Of a stretch of 64,000 bases of DNA, positions 40,681-51,605 are shown in pieces. The translations under genes were made by a program, and so were the position numbers. The notes under the pieces are model-generated. The model was given only the letters and a program-made list of their open reading frames with translations, was not told where the DNA came from and did not search any database. Position 1 is the first letter of the stretch. Each line of letters opens with the position of its first letter. This stretch comes from Terriglobia bacterium (lineage in GTDB: Bacteria > Acidobacteriota > Terriglobia > Acidiferrales > UBA7541). The stretch spans positions 124,001 to 188,000 of the forward strand of contig JAIQGG010000006.1 of assembly GCA_020072785.1 (NCBI GenBank), given 5' to 3'.

Positions 40681-41879
40681 CGGCGCGCTCCGGCGGGTGC
40701 GGGCTGTTGTGGGAGTTCCCTGGTGCGCACTTCCTGGCCGTCTTCGAGCGAGTCCGGAGGATTGAGGACGATCCAGTCGTCCTTGGAAAGGCCCTGCAGG
40801 ATTTCGAGGGAGGTGCCGTAGTCGCGGCCGATGACGAGCGGGCGGAGATGGACGCGATGCTGGGCGTCGACGGTGACGGCGCGGAGGCCCTCGGAGCGGA
40901 AGAGCAGGGCGTTAACGGGAACTTGCAGGCGGGTGCTGGCGGCGCGCACCTGCAGGTGGACCTGAGCGTAGCCGCCGGGGAGCAGCTGGCCCTGGTGGTT
41001 GGGAACGTCCACTTCGGTGAGCAGGGTGCGGGATGCCTGGTCGATGGCGTTGGCGGTGCGCACGACGCGGCCTTCGAAGCGCTGCCCGGGAAACTGCGCG
41101 AGCTCCAGCCAGGCGGCGAGCCCGGTGCGAATGGAGGCGGCTTCCACCTCCGGAACGGAAAGGTAGACGCGGATGGGATCGATCTGCGCGAGGTAGAAGA
41201 GCTCCTGGCGCGTGCCGGTGTTGCCGGCGTTGATCAGCGTGCCCACGTCGACGTTGCGGCGGGTGATCACCCCGCTGAAAGGAGCGTCGATGTGCCCGAA
41301 GGACTCCATATCCTGTAGGCGGCGGACGTTGGCGTCTGCGGCGGCGAGGCTGGCCTGTATCTGGGTGTAGTGGCTGGCGCGCTCGTCAGCTTCCTGCTGG
41401 GAGACGGAGTCGGATTTGCGCAAGCCGGCCCAGCGCTCGGCGGAGGACTTGGCGAGCTCGAGGTTGGCGGCGATCTCCTGGCGCGCGGCGCGGGCCTGCG
41501 AGAGCTCCTGATCGATTTCCGGGGTTTCGATATCGGCGAGGCGCGCGCCCTGCTTCACCCGGCTGCCGATGTCGTGGTACCAGCGCTGGAGGTAGCCGTT
41601 GGTGCGGGCATAGATGGGCGACTCGACGTAAGCCTGCAGGTTGCCGGGAAGAACGAGGTCTTCCTGTCCGGCTTGCGCCGTGGCGTGGGTGACGGCGACG
41701 GTGGGGATGGCCAGGGTTTCCGTTTCTTTGGCCAGGGCCCGGAATTCCGAGCGGCGCTGCAACAGGCGGAAGGCGCCGGCAACGGCGAGCAGGAGCAGCG
41801 CGGCGATAGCCACGGTGAGCAGGCGTCCGGCGCCGGCCTGACTCCCGGAAGAAGCATGTCTGCGAAAACCCTGATTCAT
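40677..41879 (-). CDS. RND efflux membrane-fusion protein (HlyD/AcrA type)
   Basis: A periplasmic adaptor of about 400 residues with one N-terminal membrane helix (LLTVAIAALLLLAVAGAF). The start is ambiguous: ATG 41879 (MNQGFRRH) is used; ATG 41915 or 41924 would extend it. Typical barrel-sandwich and hairpin motifs follow: VESPIYARTNGYLQRWYHDIGSRVKQGARLADIE and DAPFSGVITRRNVDVGTLIN. It lies between the pump gene (upstream, 49 bp) and the outer-membrane gene (4-bp overlap), which fixes its role in a tripartite pump. Confidence 0.9.
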   Translation of the reverse strand: MNQGFRRHASSGSQAGAGRLLTVAIAALLLLAVAGAFRLLQRRSEFRALAKETETLAIPTVAVTHATAQAGQEDLVLPGNLQAYVESPIYARTNGYLQRWYHDIGSRVKQGARLADIETPEIDQELSQARAARQEIAANLELAKSSAERWAGLRKSDSVSQQEADERASHYTQIQASLAAADANVRRLQDMESFGHIDAPFSGVITRRNVDVGTLINAGNTGTRQELFYLAQIDPIRVYLSVPEVEAASIRTGLAAWLELAQFPGQRFEGRVVRTANAIDQASRTLLTEVDVPNHQGQLLPGGYAQVHLQVRAASTRLQVPVNALLFRSEGLRAVTVDAQHRVHLRPLVIGRDYGTSLEILQGLSKDDWIVLNPPDSLEDGQEVRTRELPQQPAPAGARR

Positions 41880-41928
41880 TTCCTGTGTCCCCAAACCTCG
41901 CGAAAGTGTGTGCATCTGCGCCATGGGC

Positions 41929-44900
41929 TCAGACCCCCGCCGGTGCCGCAGATGGCGCGCCGGGCCGGTTTCTCTTTTCGCGCCGCCCATGAATGATACT
42001 GAAGACGCAAGGCACGAAGAAGAGCGTGGCGACGGTGGCAAAGATCAGGCCGCCGATAACCGCGCGGCCCAGCGGCGCGTTCTGTTCGCCGCCTTCGCCG
42101 AGGCCTACGGCCATGGGTACCATGCCGATGATCATGGCCAGAGCGGTCATGAGCACGGGGCGGATGCGGACGAAACCCGCTTCCAGGGCGGCGTCGAAGG
42201 CGCTGCGCCCGAGGCGCATCTGCTCGCGCGCGAAGGAGACGAGGAGGATGCTATTGGCGGTGGCCACGCCCATGCACATGATGGCCCCGGTGAGCGAGGG
42301 CACATTGAGCGTGGTCTGGGTGAGAAGGAGCATCCACAGGATGCCGGCGAGCGCGCCGGGCAGCGCGGTGATGATGATGAAGGGATCGAGCCAGGACTGG
42401 AAATTCACGACGATGAGCAGGTAGATGAGGATGATGGCGCCGAGCAGGCCGAGGCCGAGGCCGGCGAAAGAGGTCTGCATGGTCTGCACCTGGCCGCGGA
42501 TGGCGATGCCGCTGCCCCGCGGGAGATCCTTTTCCGCGCCCTGCACCAGGCGGGTGACTTCGCCGGAGACGCCGCCGAGGTCGCGGCCGTCCACCGCGGC
42601 GTACACGTTGATCATGGGCTGCACGTTGTAGTGAGAGATGGCCGCGGGGCGGGCCACAGCGCTGGTGCGGACGAGATTGCCGAGAATCTGGCTGGGCGCG
42701 CTGGCGGCGCGGACGGGAGTGTTCTGCAGGGCCTGGAAGGAGTCCATGCGGTACTGCGGAGTCTGCACGGCGACGTTGTAGCTGACGCCGTTCTTGGGGT
42801 CCACCCAGAAGGTCGGGGCGGTCTGAAAACTGGAGCTGAGGGAGACCAGGACGTTCTGGGCGACATCGCGGGCGTTGAGGCCCACGGACTGCAGGCGCGA
42901 GCGGTCGAACTCCATGCGCAGGGCGGGCTCATCGAAGGCCTGCTGGACGTGGATATCCACGGCGCCGGGGATGTGGCGCATCTGGTTGGCAAGTTTCTGG
43001 GCGGCGGCATAATTGCCGGCCTCGTCCATGCCCACGATCTCCACGTCGATGGGAGCAGGGGTGCCGAAATTGAGGATCTGCGCGACGATATCCGCGGGCT
43101 GAAAGAAAAATTGAACCCCGGGAAATTTCCGGGGCAGGATCTGGCGCAACTGCTGGACGTATTCGCGGGTGGGGCGGCCGTGTTCCTTTTGGAGCTGCAG
43201 GAGGATTTCGGCGTCTTCGGTGCCGATGGTGCCGCTGCTGCTGTAGACCAGATTGATGCCGCTATAGGGGAGGCCGATGTTGTCGAGGACGGTAACCAGA
43301 TCGCGCCTGGGGATGTTCTCGCGGATGACGGATTCGACTTCATCGCAGAGACGCGCGGTTTCCTCGATGCGCAGGCCGGTGCGGGTGCGGACGTGCAGGC
43401 GAATCAGGCCGGCGTCCACGCCGGGAAAGAAGTCGCGGCCGAGGCCCAGGCCGATGCCCGCGGAGGCGCCGCAAAAAAGGATAAAAATGAGGGCGACAAG
43501 AGGCGCGTGATGCAGCGCGGACTCCAGGGAGCGGCGGTAACCCTCGCGGAAGGAGTGGAAGCGGCGCTCGAAGCCCTGCTGGTAGCGGCGAAAGAGGCCG
43601 GGGCGGCGGCCGGGTTCGTCGTGCCCCTCGTGGCGGAGCAGGTACATGACCAGAGTGGGCACGAGGGTGCGGGAGAGGATATACGAAGCCAGCATGGCGA
43701 AGATGACGGCTTCGGCCAGGGGCACGAAGAGAAATTTGGCCACTCCGGTGAGAAGAAACATGGGCACGAAGACGATGCAGATGCACAGGGTGGAGACGAA
43801 AGCGGGAGTGGCGATCTCTTCGGCCCCGGCGAGAATGGACTCGATCAGTTCCTTGCCCATGGCGCTGTGGCGCTCAATGCTTTCGATGGTGACGGTGGCG
43901 TCGTCGACGAGAATGCCGACGGCGAGGGCCAGGCCGCCGAGGGTCATGATGTTGATGGTCTGGCCGAGGGCGCTGAGGGCCAGGACGGAGCTGAGGATGG
44001 ACAGGGGAATGGAGATGGCGATGATGAGCGTACTGCGCCAGCTGCCGAGAAAGAGCAGGATCATGATCGCGGTGAGGCAGGCGGCGATGATGGCTTCGTT
44101 GAGCACGCCCTGAACGGCGGCGCGCACGAAAAGGGACTGGTCGAAAAGCTGGGCGATGTGCAGGCCCTCGGGGAAGGATTTGGAGGTCTGCCGCAGGAGG
44201 GCGTTGACGCGGGCGACGATGTCCAGAGTGGAGGCGCTGCCCGTCTTGTAGATGCTCATGAGCACGCCGCGCTGCCCGTTAACGCGGACGATGTTGGTTT
44301 GCGGGGAAAAACCATCGCGGATGTGCGCGACGTCGCGCATGTAGATGGTGGCGCCGTTCACGGTGCGGATCGGCAGGTCGTTCATTTCGGCGATGGTTTG
44401 CGGGCTGCCGTTCATCTCCACGGAGTATTCGAGAGGGCCGATCTTGGCGGTGCCGGAGGGCAGGATAAGGTTCTGTGCGCTGACGGCGTTGACGACGTCC
44501 ACAGGGGAGAGGCCCTTGGCCTGGAGGGCGGCGGGATCGATGTCCACGGAGATGAGGCGCTGCTTGCCTCCGTAAGGAAAGGGCATGGCGGCGCCCTGGA
44601 CGGTGGCGAGCTGGGTGCGGATAAAGTTGTTGCCGTAATCAAAGAGCTGCTGCTCGCTCATGGTGTCGCTGGTCATGCCGATCTGCAGGACCGGGACGGT
44701 GGAAGCGGAATAAATGATGACCAACGGGGGGGTCGCGCCCGGGGGCAGAAACTTCAGGATGGATTGGGAGATGGCCGTCGTCTGGGCCATGGCGGTCGAA
44801 ATGTTGGCGCCGGGCTGAAAAAAGATCTTGATGACGGAGGTTCCTGGCAAGGATTGCGATTCGATGTGCTCGACATCGCTGACCAGAACGGTGGTGGCGC

Positions 44901-45105
44901 GCTCCGACATGTTGGTGATGCGCTGCTCCATCTCCTGAGGAGCGAGGCCGGTGTAGGTCCAGACGACGCTGATGACGGGGATGTTGATGTCGGGGAAAAT
45001 GTCGGTGGGGGTGCGCTGGAGGGCCACCGGCGCGAGCAGCAGGATGACCAGCGCCAGCACGAGGAACGTGTAGGGGCGGGATAGAGCGATGCGAACGATC
45101 CACAT
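41929..45105 (-). CDS. RND multidrug efflux pump, inner-membrane transporter (AcrB-like)
   Basis: A 1058-residue proton-driven transporter with 12 membrane helices and two large periplasmic loops. The first loop begins after ALQRTPTDIFPDINIPVISV. The proton-relay aspartates are in GILVDDATVTIE, and SWRSTLIIAISIPLSIL precedes them; GAIMCMGVATANSILLVSFA marks helix 10-11. The usual trimeric-pump features fit the hydrophobe/amphiphile RND subfamily rather than heavy-metal pumps. It is first in the operon with the adaptor and outer-membrane lipoprotein. No tetR-type regulator is adjacent. Confidence 0.94.
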   Translation of the reverse strand: MWIVRIALSRPYTFLVLALVILLLAPVALQRTPTDIFPDINIPVISVVWTYTGLAPQEMEQRITNMSERATTVLVSDVEHIESQSLPGTSVIKIFFQPGANISTAMAQTTAISQSILKFLPPGATPPLVIIYSASTVPVLQIGMTSDTMSEQQLFDYGNNFIRTQLATVQGAAMPFPYGGKQRLISVDIDPAALQAKGLSPVDVVNAVSAQNLILPSGTAKIGPLEYSVEMNGSPQTIAEMNDLPIRTVNGATIYMRDVAHIRDGFSPQTNIVRVNGQRGVLMSIYKTGSASTLDIVARVNALLRQTSKSFPEGLHIAQLFDQSLFVRAAVQGVLNEAIIAACLTAIMILLFLGSWRSTLIIAISIPLSILSSVLALSALGQTINIMTLGGLALAVGILVDDATVTIESIERHSAMGKELIESILAGAEEIATPAFVSTLCICIVFVPMFLLTGVAKFLFVPLAEAVIFAMLASYILSRTLVPTLVMYLLRHEGHDEPGRRPGLFRRYQQGFERRFHSFREGYRRSLESALHHAPLVALIFILFCGASAGIGLGLGRDFFPGVDAGLIRLHVRTRTGLRIEETARLCDEVESVIRENIPRRDLVTVLDNIGLPYSGINLVYSSSGTIGTEDAEILLQLQKEHGRPTREYVQQLRQILPRKFPGVQFFFQPADIVAQILNFGTPAPIDVEIVGMDEAGNYAAAQKLANQMRHIPGAVDIHVQQAFDEPALRMEFDRSRLQSVGLNARDVAQNVLVSLSSSFQTAPTFWVDPKNGVSYNVAVQTPQYRMDSFQALQNTPVRAASAPSQILGNLVRTSAVARPAAISHYNVQPMINVYAAVDGRDLGGVSGEVTRLVQGAEKDLPRGSGIAIRGQVQTMQTSFAGLGLGLLGAIILIYLLIVVNFQSWLDPFIIITALPGALAGILWMLLLTQTTLNVPSLTGAIMCMGVATANSILLVSFAREQMRLGRSAFDAALEAGFVRIRPVLMTALAMIIGMVPMAVGLGEGGEQNAPLGRAVIGGLIFATVATLFFVPCVFSIIHGRREKRNRPGAPSAAPAGV

Positions 45106-45294
45106 AAAGCTTCGAGTCCACCTGTCAGGGGGGCACCGTCCAGCGGCCCACGGCCCGGTATTTCGTTAGATTCGCGGCGCGGCCTCGCGGGTACGGAGTA
45201 CTTCTGCCATGCGCACCGCTCCCGGCGGCGGCCCAGGCGAATTTTCCGGCGCGTTGCGGCAAGCCGGAGCGAACTGCGCGCGACTATTGTATGC

Positions 45295-45314
45295 GTGACC
45301 GCGAAGCGGTCAAC
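45295..45314 (-). repeat. Palindromic repeat, intergenic copy
   Basis: GTGACCGCGAAGCGGTCAAC, the exact reverse complement of the consensus. Flanking GTATG and CATAC extend the inverted repeat with one bulge, giving a longer hairpin than other copies. Confidence 0.9.
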
Positions 45315-45453
45315 ATACGATACCGCGTTTTCGGCTGGAAATTCGACAGGCAGCGTGTGACCCCGCGCCGCGGAAGGGCCGTCCGGGGAAACCCCTGCGA
45401 AGATGCGCGGGGAAAAAACCGCGCCCGCGCGGCTGTGCTATGATGTCTCCGGC

Positions 45454-45473
45454 GTGACCGCACCGCGGTCAGC
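45454..45473 (-). repeat. Palindromic repeat, loop-variant copy
   Basis: GTGACCGC-ACC-GCGGTCAGC keeps both 7-bp stem arms perfectly, but the loop is ACC instead of GAA and the outer bases differ. It lies 53 bp before the AsmA-like start codon. Confidence 0.6.
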
Positions 45474-45525
45474 GCTGTTGTTCTTGCCTCGAGAAGCACG
45501 TTCCGGCCTCGCGCTGGAGGTTCCC

Positions 45526-47265
45526 ATGAGCACCAATCGCATTCGTACCCTCGCCATCGTTCTGGGTGTCTTGGTTGTACTACTGCTGCTGCTGCCTTCC
45601 CTCATCCCCGTGAATCAATTTCGTTCCACCGTCGAGGAGAAACTTTCCGCCGCGCTGGACCGCAAGGTGCATGTCGGGAATCTAAGTCTTTCGCTCTGGT
45701 CCGGCGCCCTGGCGGCCGAGGAGCTGTCTATCGCGGACGATGCGAAGTTCAGCGCCGCGCCGTTTTTGACGGCCAAGGCCCTCAAGGTCAAGGTCGAGGT
45801 CATGGCGCTGATTTTCTCGCGTGCGCTGCACATCACCGGTCTGACGATCGAGAAGCCCGAAGTGACGCTGCTGCGCGACGCGGCCGGGCGCTGGAATTTC
45901 TCGTCGCTGGGCGGGGCGCCGGCAAAGTCCGAGCCGCGGCGGGCGGCGCAAGCGCCGGCGCAGTCGTCGGATGCCGCCGCGGAACTTCTGGTGCAGAAAA
46001 TGGAGTTGAAGGACGGGCGGCTGCTGATCGGGACCATGGGGTCGGCGAAGCGCGCCAGCTATGACAATGTGAACGCGGAAGCCTCGGATGTGTCCATGAG
46101 CGCGGCGTTTCCGGCGAAGGTGACGGCGAGCCTGCCGGGCGGGGGGAGCTTCAAGCTGGAGGGGCGTGTGGGCCCGCTGAACCCGAACGACGCCTCGCTT
46201 TCCCCGGTGGACGCGAAGATTTCCATCGACGGGCTGGACCTGGCTTCGACCGGGGTGATTGATGCCGCGGCGGGGCTTGGCGGAATCCTGGACCTGGATG
46301 CCACGCTCACCTCGCAGAAAGGCGAAGTGCAGACCAAAGGCACGATGAAGCTGAAGAAGCTGCTGCTAGTGGCGGGCGGGTCTCCGTCCACGGTTCCCGT
46401 TACGCTGGATTTTTCCACGAAATCGGATATGCAGAGAAATACGGGGGTGCTGAACCCCTCGGCGATCAAGGTGGGCAACGCGGCCGCGCGCATCGCAGGA
46501 ACCTACGAGACGCGCGGAGAAGCCACGGTCGTGAATCTCAAGTTCGCCGGCCAGGACATGCCGGCGCGCGACCTGCAGGGCTTTCTCCCGGCGCTGGGCA
46601 TCAACCTGCCCAAGGGGGCGTCGCTCTCATCGGGCATGCTCAGCGGGGATCTGAACATTCAGGGGCCGACGAACCGCCTGATCACCTCGGGGACCCTGGG
46701 GCTGGCGAATGCCCGGGTGAGCGGGTTCGATCTGGGTTCGAAGCTCGCCGTGATTTCCGCGCTGGCCGGCGTGAAGACGGGATCGGACCTGGACATCGAG
46801 AAGCTGACCACGAAAATCCGCATGGCCCCGGACGGGCTGCGCGCCGAGAATTTCAATGCGGTCATCCCCGCGCTGGGCACGCTGGTGGGCGCGGGGACGG
46901 TAGACGCGAAGAACAACCTGGACTTCAAAATGCTGGCGACGCTGACGGGCGGGCCGGCAGCCGCTGGTACAACGGGAGGTGCGGGCGCGGCGCCCGCGGG
47001 AGGAGCAGCTACGACTGGCGGGGGAGGAGTGGCCGGGATGCTCGGCGCGCTGCTCGGCCCGGCCAAGGGCGGACAGGCGCGGCGCATTCCGTTCCTGATT
47101 CAGGGCACGGCCTCCGATCCCAAATTTGTTCCCGATGTGCAGGGGCTGGCCACGGAAATGCTGAAGTCGCAGTTCAGCGGAAGCGGGGCGCAGAAGGACA
47201 CCCAGCAGCCGGACAGCGGTCCCCTGGGCGGGCTGGGGGAACTGTTTAAGAAGAAAAAGCCGTGA
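45526..47265 (+). CDS. AsmA-family envelope protein
   Basis: A 579-residue protein anchored by one N-terminal membrane helix (IVLGVLVVLLLLLPSLIPV). ATG 45526 has GGAGG 5 nt upstream. The N-terminal AsmA domain shows VEEKLSAALDRKVHVGNLSLSLWSGALAAEELSI, and a C-terminal AsmA-like part contains GMLSGDLNIQG and ARVSGFDLGSKLA. A Gly/Ala-rich linker (about residues 485-515) precedes the tail. AsmA-like proteins are elongated lipid-transport or outer-membrane assembly factors in the periplasm; the exact role here is unknown. Confidence 0.87.
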   Translation: MSTNRIRTLAIVLGVLVVLLLLLPSLIPVNQFRSTVEEKLSAALDRKVHVGNLSLSLWSGALAAEELSIADDAKFSAAPFLTAKALKVKVEVMALIFSRALHITGLTIEKPEVTLLRDAAGRWNFSSLGGAPAKSEPRRAAQAPAQSSDAAAELLVQKMELKDGRLLIGTMGSAKRASYDNVNAEASDVSMSAAFPAKVTASLPGGGSFKLEGRVGPLNPNDASLSPVDAKISIDGLDLASTGVIDAAAGLGGILDLDATLTSQKGEVQTKGTMKLKKLLLVAGGSPSTVPVTLDFSTKSDMQRNTGVLNPSAIKVGNAAARIAGTYETRGEATVVNLKFAGQDMPARDLQGFLPALGINLPKGASLSSGMLSGDLNIQGPTNRLITSGTLGLANARVSGFDLGSKLAVISALAGVKTGSDLDIEKLTTKIRMAPDGLRAENFNAVIPALGTLVGAGTVDAKNNLDFKMLATLTGGPAAAGTTGGAGAAPAGGAATTGGGGVAGMLGALLGPAKGGQARRIPFLIQGTASDPKFVPDVQGLATEMLKSQFSGSGAQKDTQQPDSGPLGGLGELFKKKKP

Positions 47266-47390
47266 AGAGCGTGAGCCGTGACCCTGGTTGGTGACTTGTA
47301 GGCAGGGAGTGCTCGCTGTGCGGGGGCGCGGGTAATCGTTTGCGCGCTTTTTCCTTTGCCGTCTATTCCGGTCCCTTTTTTTCTCCGTGA

Positions 47391-47419
47391 CCTCTGTGAC
47401 TCGGTGGCTATCCCATCTT
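47391..47419 (-). repeat. CACAGAG-type short dispersed repeat, copy 2
   Basis: TTCTCCGTGACCTCTGTGAC then TCGGTGGC; on the minus strand GCCACCGAGTCACAGAGGTC, a relative of the copy at 51487. It lies in the gap before the thiolase gene. Confidence 0.55.
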
Positions 47420-47477
47420 GCTTTTTCTGGCGCTGGGGCATCCAATATGAGGCAGAGTTTATGGAGCGAGGTGGGGC

Positions 47478-48686
47478 ATGGCTGAAGCCGTGATTGTTTC
47501 CTCGATACGCACGCCGGTGGGCAGGGCGTTCAAGGGCGCGCTGCGCGCGACGCGCCCGGACGATCTTGCCGCGGAAGCCATCAAGGCGGCCCTGGCGCGG
47601 GTGCCGGGGCTGGATGCCAAGGAGATCGAGGACGTCATCCTGGGCTGCGCCATGCCCGAGGCCGAGCAGGGGATGAACGTGGCGCGCATCGCTTCGCTGC
47701 GCGCGGGCTTGCCTGTCGAGTGTTCGGCGATGACCATCAACCGCTTCTGCTCGTCGGGGCTGCAGGCCATCGCCATCGCGGCGGAACGCATCCGCTGCGG
47801 CGCGGCGGAGGTGATCCTCGCGGGCGGCACGGAGTCCATGAGCCTGGTGCCCATGGGCGGGAACAAGATTTCCCCGAATCCCTGGCTGGTGGACAATAAT
47901 CCGGATTCTTACATCAGCATGGGCCTGGGCACGGAGCATGTCGCCCGGAAGTACGGGATTACGCGCGAGGCGGCGGACAAGTTTTCCTACGCGAGCCACC
48001 AGAAGGCCCTGGCCGCGATTGCCGCCGGGAAGTTCAAGGACGAGACCGTGCCCGTGGAAGTGAGGATCACGGCGTGGCCCAGCGGCAACGGCGCCGGAAA
48101 AGGGAAGGGCGCGGCCAAGGCGGCGACGCAGACCTTTGTGTTTGACACCGACGACGGCCCGCGCGCGGATACTTCCATGGAAGCGCTGGCCAAGCTGAAG
48201 GCCGCGTTTCACGTGCAGGGCACGGTGACAGCAGGGAACAGCTCGCAGATGAGCGACGGTGCGGCGGCGGCGGTGGTGATGAGCGAGGCGCGCGCCAAGG
48301 CGCTGGGGCTGAAGCCGCTGGCGCGCTTTGTGTCGTTCGCCACGGCAGGGTGCCCGCCGGAGGAGTTCGGCGTCGGGCCGGTCTATGCGATCCCCAAGGC
48401 GCTGAAGCTGGCGGGGCTGAAGCTGGACGACATCGCGGTGATCGAGCTGAACGAAGCCTTCGCGGCGCAGTCGCTGGCGGTGATCCAACAGGCGGGGCTC
48501 GATCCGGCGCGGGTCAATCCCAACGGCGGCGCGATCGCTTTGGGCCATCCGCTCGGCTGCACCGGAGCGAAGCTGACGGCTTCGATCATCCGCGAGTTGC
48601 AGAGGCGCAATGCGCGCTACGGTCTGGTGACCATGTGCATCGGCGGCGGCATGGGCGCCGCGGGCATCCTCGAGCGGGTGTCGTAG
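47478..48686 (+). CDS. Acetyl-CoA acyltransferase (3-ketoacyl-CoA thiolase)
   Basis: A 402-residue thiolase that cleaves 3-ketoacyl-CoA in beta-oxidation (degradative type by length and neighbours). Active-site Cys91 is in [12 protein letters not shown]; the C-terminal [29 protein letters not shown] (His) and [13 protein letters not shown] (second Cys) are all present. The next gene starts 1 nt after its stop, and a long-chain acyl-CoA dehydrogenase follows, so the three may form one unit. The matching FadB-type protein is not in the window. Confidence 0.94.
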   Translation: MAEAVIVSSIRTPVGRAFKGALRATRPDDLAAEAIKAALARVPGLDAKEIEDVILGCAMPEAEQGMNVARIASLRAGLPVECSAMTINRFCSSGLQAIAIAAERIRCGAAEVILAGGTESMSLVPMGGNKISPNPWLVDNNPDSYISMGLGTEHVARKYGITREAADKFSYASHQKALAAIAAGKFKDETVPVEVRITAWPSGNGAGKGKGAAKAATQTFVFDTDDGPRADTSMEALAKLKAAFHVQGTVTAGNSSQMSDGAAAAVVMSEARAKALGLKPLARFVSFATAGCPPEEFGVGPVYAIPKALKLAGLKLDDIAVIELNEAFAAQSLAVIQQAGLDPARVNPNGGAIALGHPLGCTGAKLTASIIRELQRRNARYGLVTMCIGGGMGAAGILERVS

Positions 48687-48687
48687 G

Positions 48688-49464
48688 ATGCGCTCCACGA
48701 AATCAGCCTGGTTCCTTGCAACGATTCTGTTGCTTTGCGGCGGGATGCTGCGCGGGCAGGCGCCGGCCGCGCCACCTGCTGCGGCGCCGCAGGCGGTTCC
48801 AGTGCGGGGCGAGCCGCGGCATCACCTGGCGTTTGAAAACGGCTACGTGCGGGTGTTCGCGGTGGAGGTGGCGCCGCACGACGCCACGCTGCTGCACGAG
48901 CACGCTCTCGACTATGTCTACGTCACGCTGGGCACGGCGGACATCGTCAACGCAGTTTTCGGCAAGCCGGAGGTCCATGCGCAGTTGAAGGACGGGGAGG
49001 TGCACTTCGCGCGCGGGGGATTCGCGCATGTGGCGCGCAACCTGAGCGACCTGCCCTTCCGCAATCTCACCATTGAGTTCTTGAAGCCCCAGGGCGAGGT
49101 GCACAACCTCTGCGAGAAAATCGTGCCCGGCGACGCGGGGCCGTGCGAGAAAGTCCAGGGGAAAGGCCATGTGACCACGCCGCTGATGGAGACGGCGGAA
49201 ATGCGCATCGAGTTGGTTCGGCTGGACCCGCAAGCGCAGAAGATCGAAATGGCGCCCGGCACAGGAACCCTGGTGGCCGCGCTGGAACAGGCCGGTATCG
49301 AAGTGGAATCCGAGGGGCAGCCGCCGGCGAGCATCGCCACCGGGGGACTCTTGTGGCTTCCGGCCGGGTCGCGGCAAGTTTTCTCCAATCTTCGCAACAC
49401 GCCTGCAAATTTTCTGCGGATCGCTTTCAAGGACAGCGGGGCGCAGGAAACAACCGTGCACTGA
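48688..49464 (+). CDS. Exported cupin-like protein of unknown function
   Basis: A 258-residue protein with a signal peptide (to about residue 23). The body shows two cupin-like repeats: FENGYVRVFAVEVAPHDATLLHEHALDYVYVTL (with H/E/H residues suggesting a metal site in the first) and a second repeat around IELVRLDPQ, with LLWLPAGSR and GAQ at its end. It is closely coupled to the thiolase gene (ATG 1 nt after the stop), yet an exported cupin has no clear tie to beta-oxidation. The family was not identified further. Confidence 0.7.
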   Translation: MRSTKSAWFLATILLLCGGMLRGQAPAAPPAAAPQAVPVRGEPRHHLAFENGYVRVFAVEVAPHDATLLHEHALDYVYVTLGTADIVNAVFGKPEVHAQLKDGEVHFARGGFAHVARNLSDLPFRNLTIEFLKPQGEVHNLCEKIVPGDAGPCEKVQGKGHVTTPLMETAEMRIELVRLDPQAQKIEMAPGTGTLVAALEQAGIEVESEGQPPASIATGGLLWLPAGSRQVFSNLRNTPANFLRIAFKDSGAQETTVH

Positions 49465-49648
49465 GGATTTCCCCCGGCCTTCCGGAGTTTTTCCCGGTGA
49501 TATACCGTGTGGCAAACCTGTACTGCACGGCGTTTGCCGGGCGGGCAGACCCGGGAGTAAGATACCTTCCCAGCGGGCTCCTCGCACCCGCTTGGCACGC
49601 ACGCGGCCTGGCCGCGTACCAGTTCACCACGCGCACCCGGAGGCAATC

Positions 49649-51448
<1,800 letters not shown>

Positions 51449-51452
51449 GAAA

Positions 51453-51472
51453 GTTGACCGCTTCGGGGTCAC
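51453..51472 (+). repeat. Palindromic repeat just after the acyl-CoA dehydrogenase stop
   Basis: GTTGACCGCTTCGGGGTCAC, one base from the consensus; the change breaks one stem pair. It begins 5 bp after the stop codon. Confidence 0.85.
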
Positions 51473-51486
51473 GCCTACGGAAGATT

Positions 51487-51513
51487 AGCCACAGAGACGC
51501 AGAGCCACGGAGT
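51487..51513 (+). repeat. CACAGAG-type short dispersed repeat, copy 3
   Basis: AGCCACAGAGACGCAGAGCC then ACGGAG. Related to copies at 23068 and 47391 (the latter in opposite orientation). It abuts the terminator at 51516. Confidence 0.6.
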
Positions 51514-51515
51514 TC

Positions 51516-51556
51516 AAAGAGGAAGCCCAGGAAACAACGGGCTTCCTCTTTTTGTT
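51516..51556. terminator. Strong terminator between the convergent dehydrogenase and potassium-channel genes
   Basis: AAAGAGGAAGCCC (51516-51528) pairs perfectly with GGGCTTCCTCTTT (51539-51551), loop AGGAAACAAC, followed by TT and a T-rich tail on the plus strand. The minus strand has the mirrored pattern with a shorter T tract (TTTG), so it may work both ways. Confidence 0.85.
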
Positions 51557-51605
51557 TGTGCCGGTACCGTAGCCAGCGGCTGGCAGCGCCGCAAATTCGT
51601 CAGCG

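Larger units (their letters stand above)
45106..45525. other. Divergent intergenic region with two palindromic-repeat copies
   Basis: This 420-bp region separates the RND operon and the AsmA-like gene and must contain both promoters, none of which I could place with confidence. It holds a perfect palindromic repeat (45295-45314, minus orientation) and a loop-variant copy (45454-45473). Confidence 0.5.

Noticed and set aside
41908-45084. 1058-codon plus-strand open frame opposite the RND pump gene
   Set aside because: The product is His/Asp/Gly-rich low-complexity sequence, while the minus strand encodes a full AcrB-like pump with all motifs.
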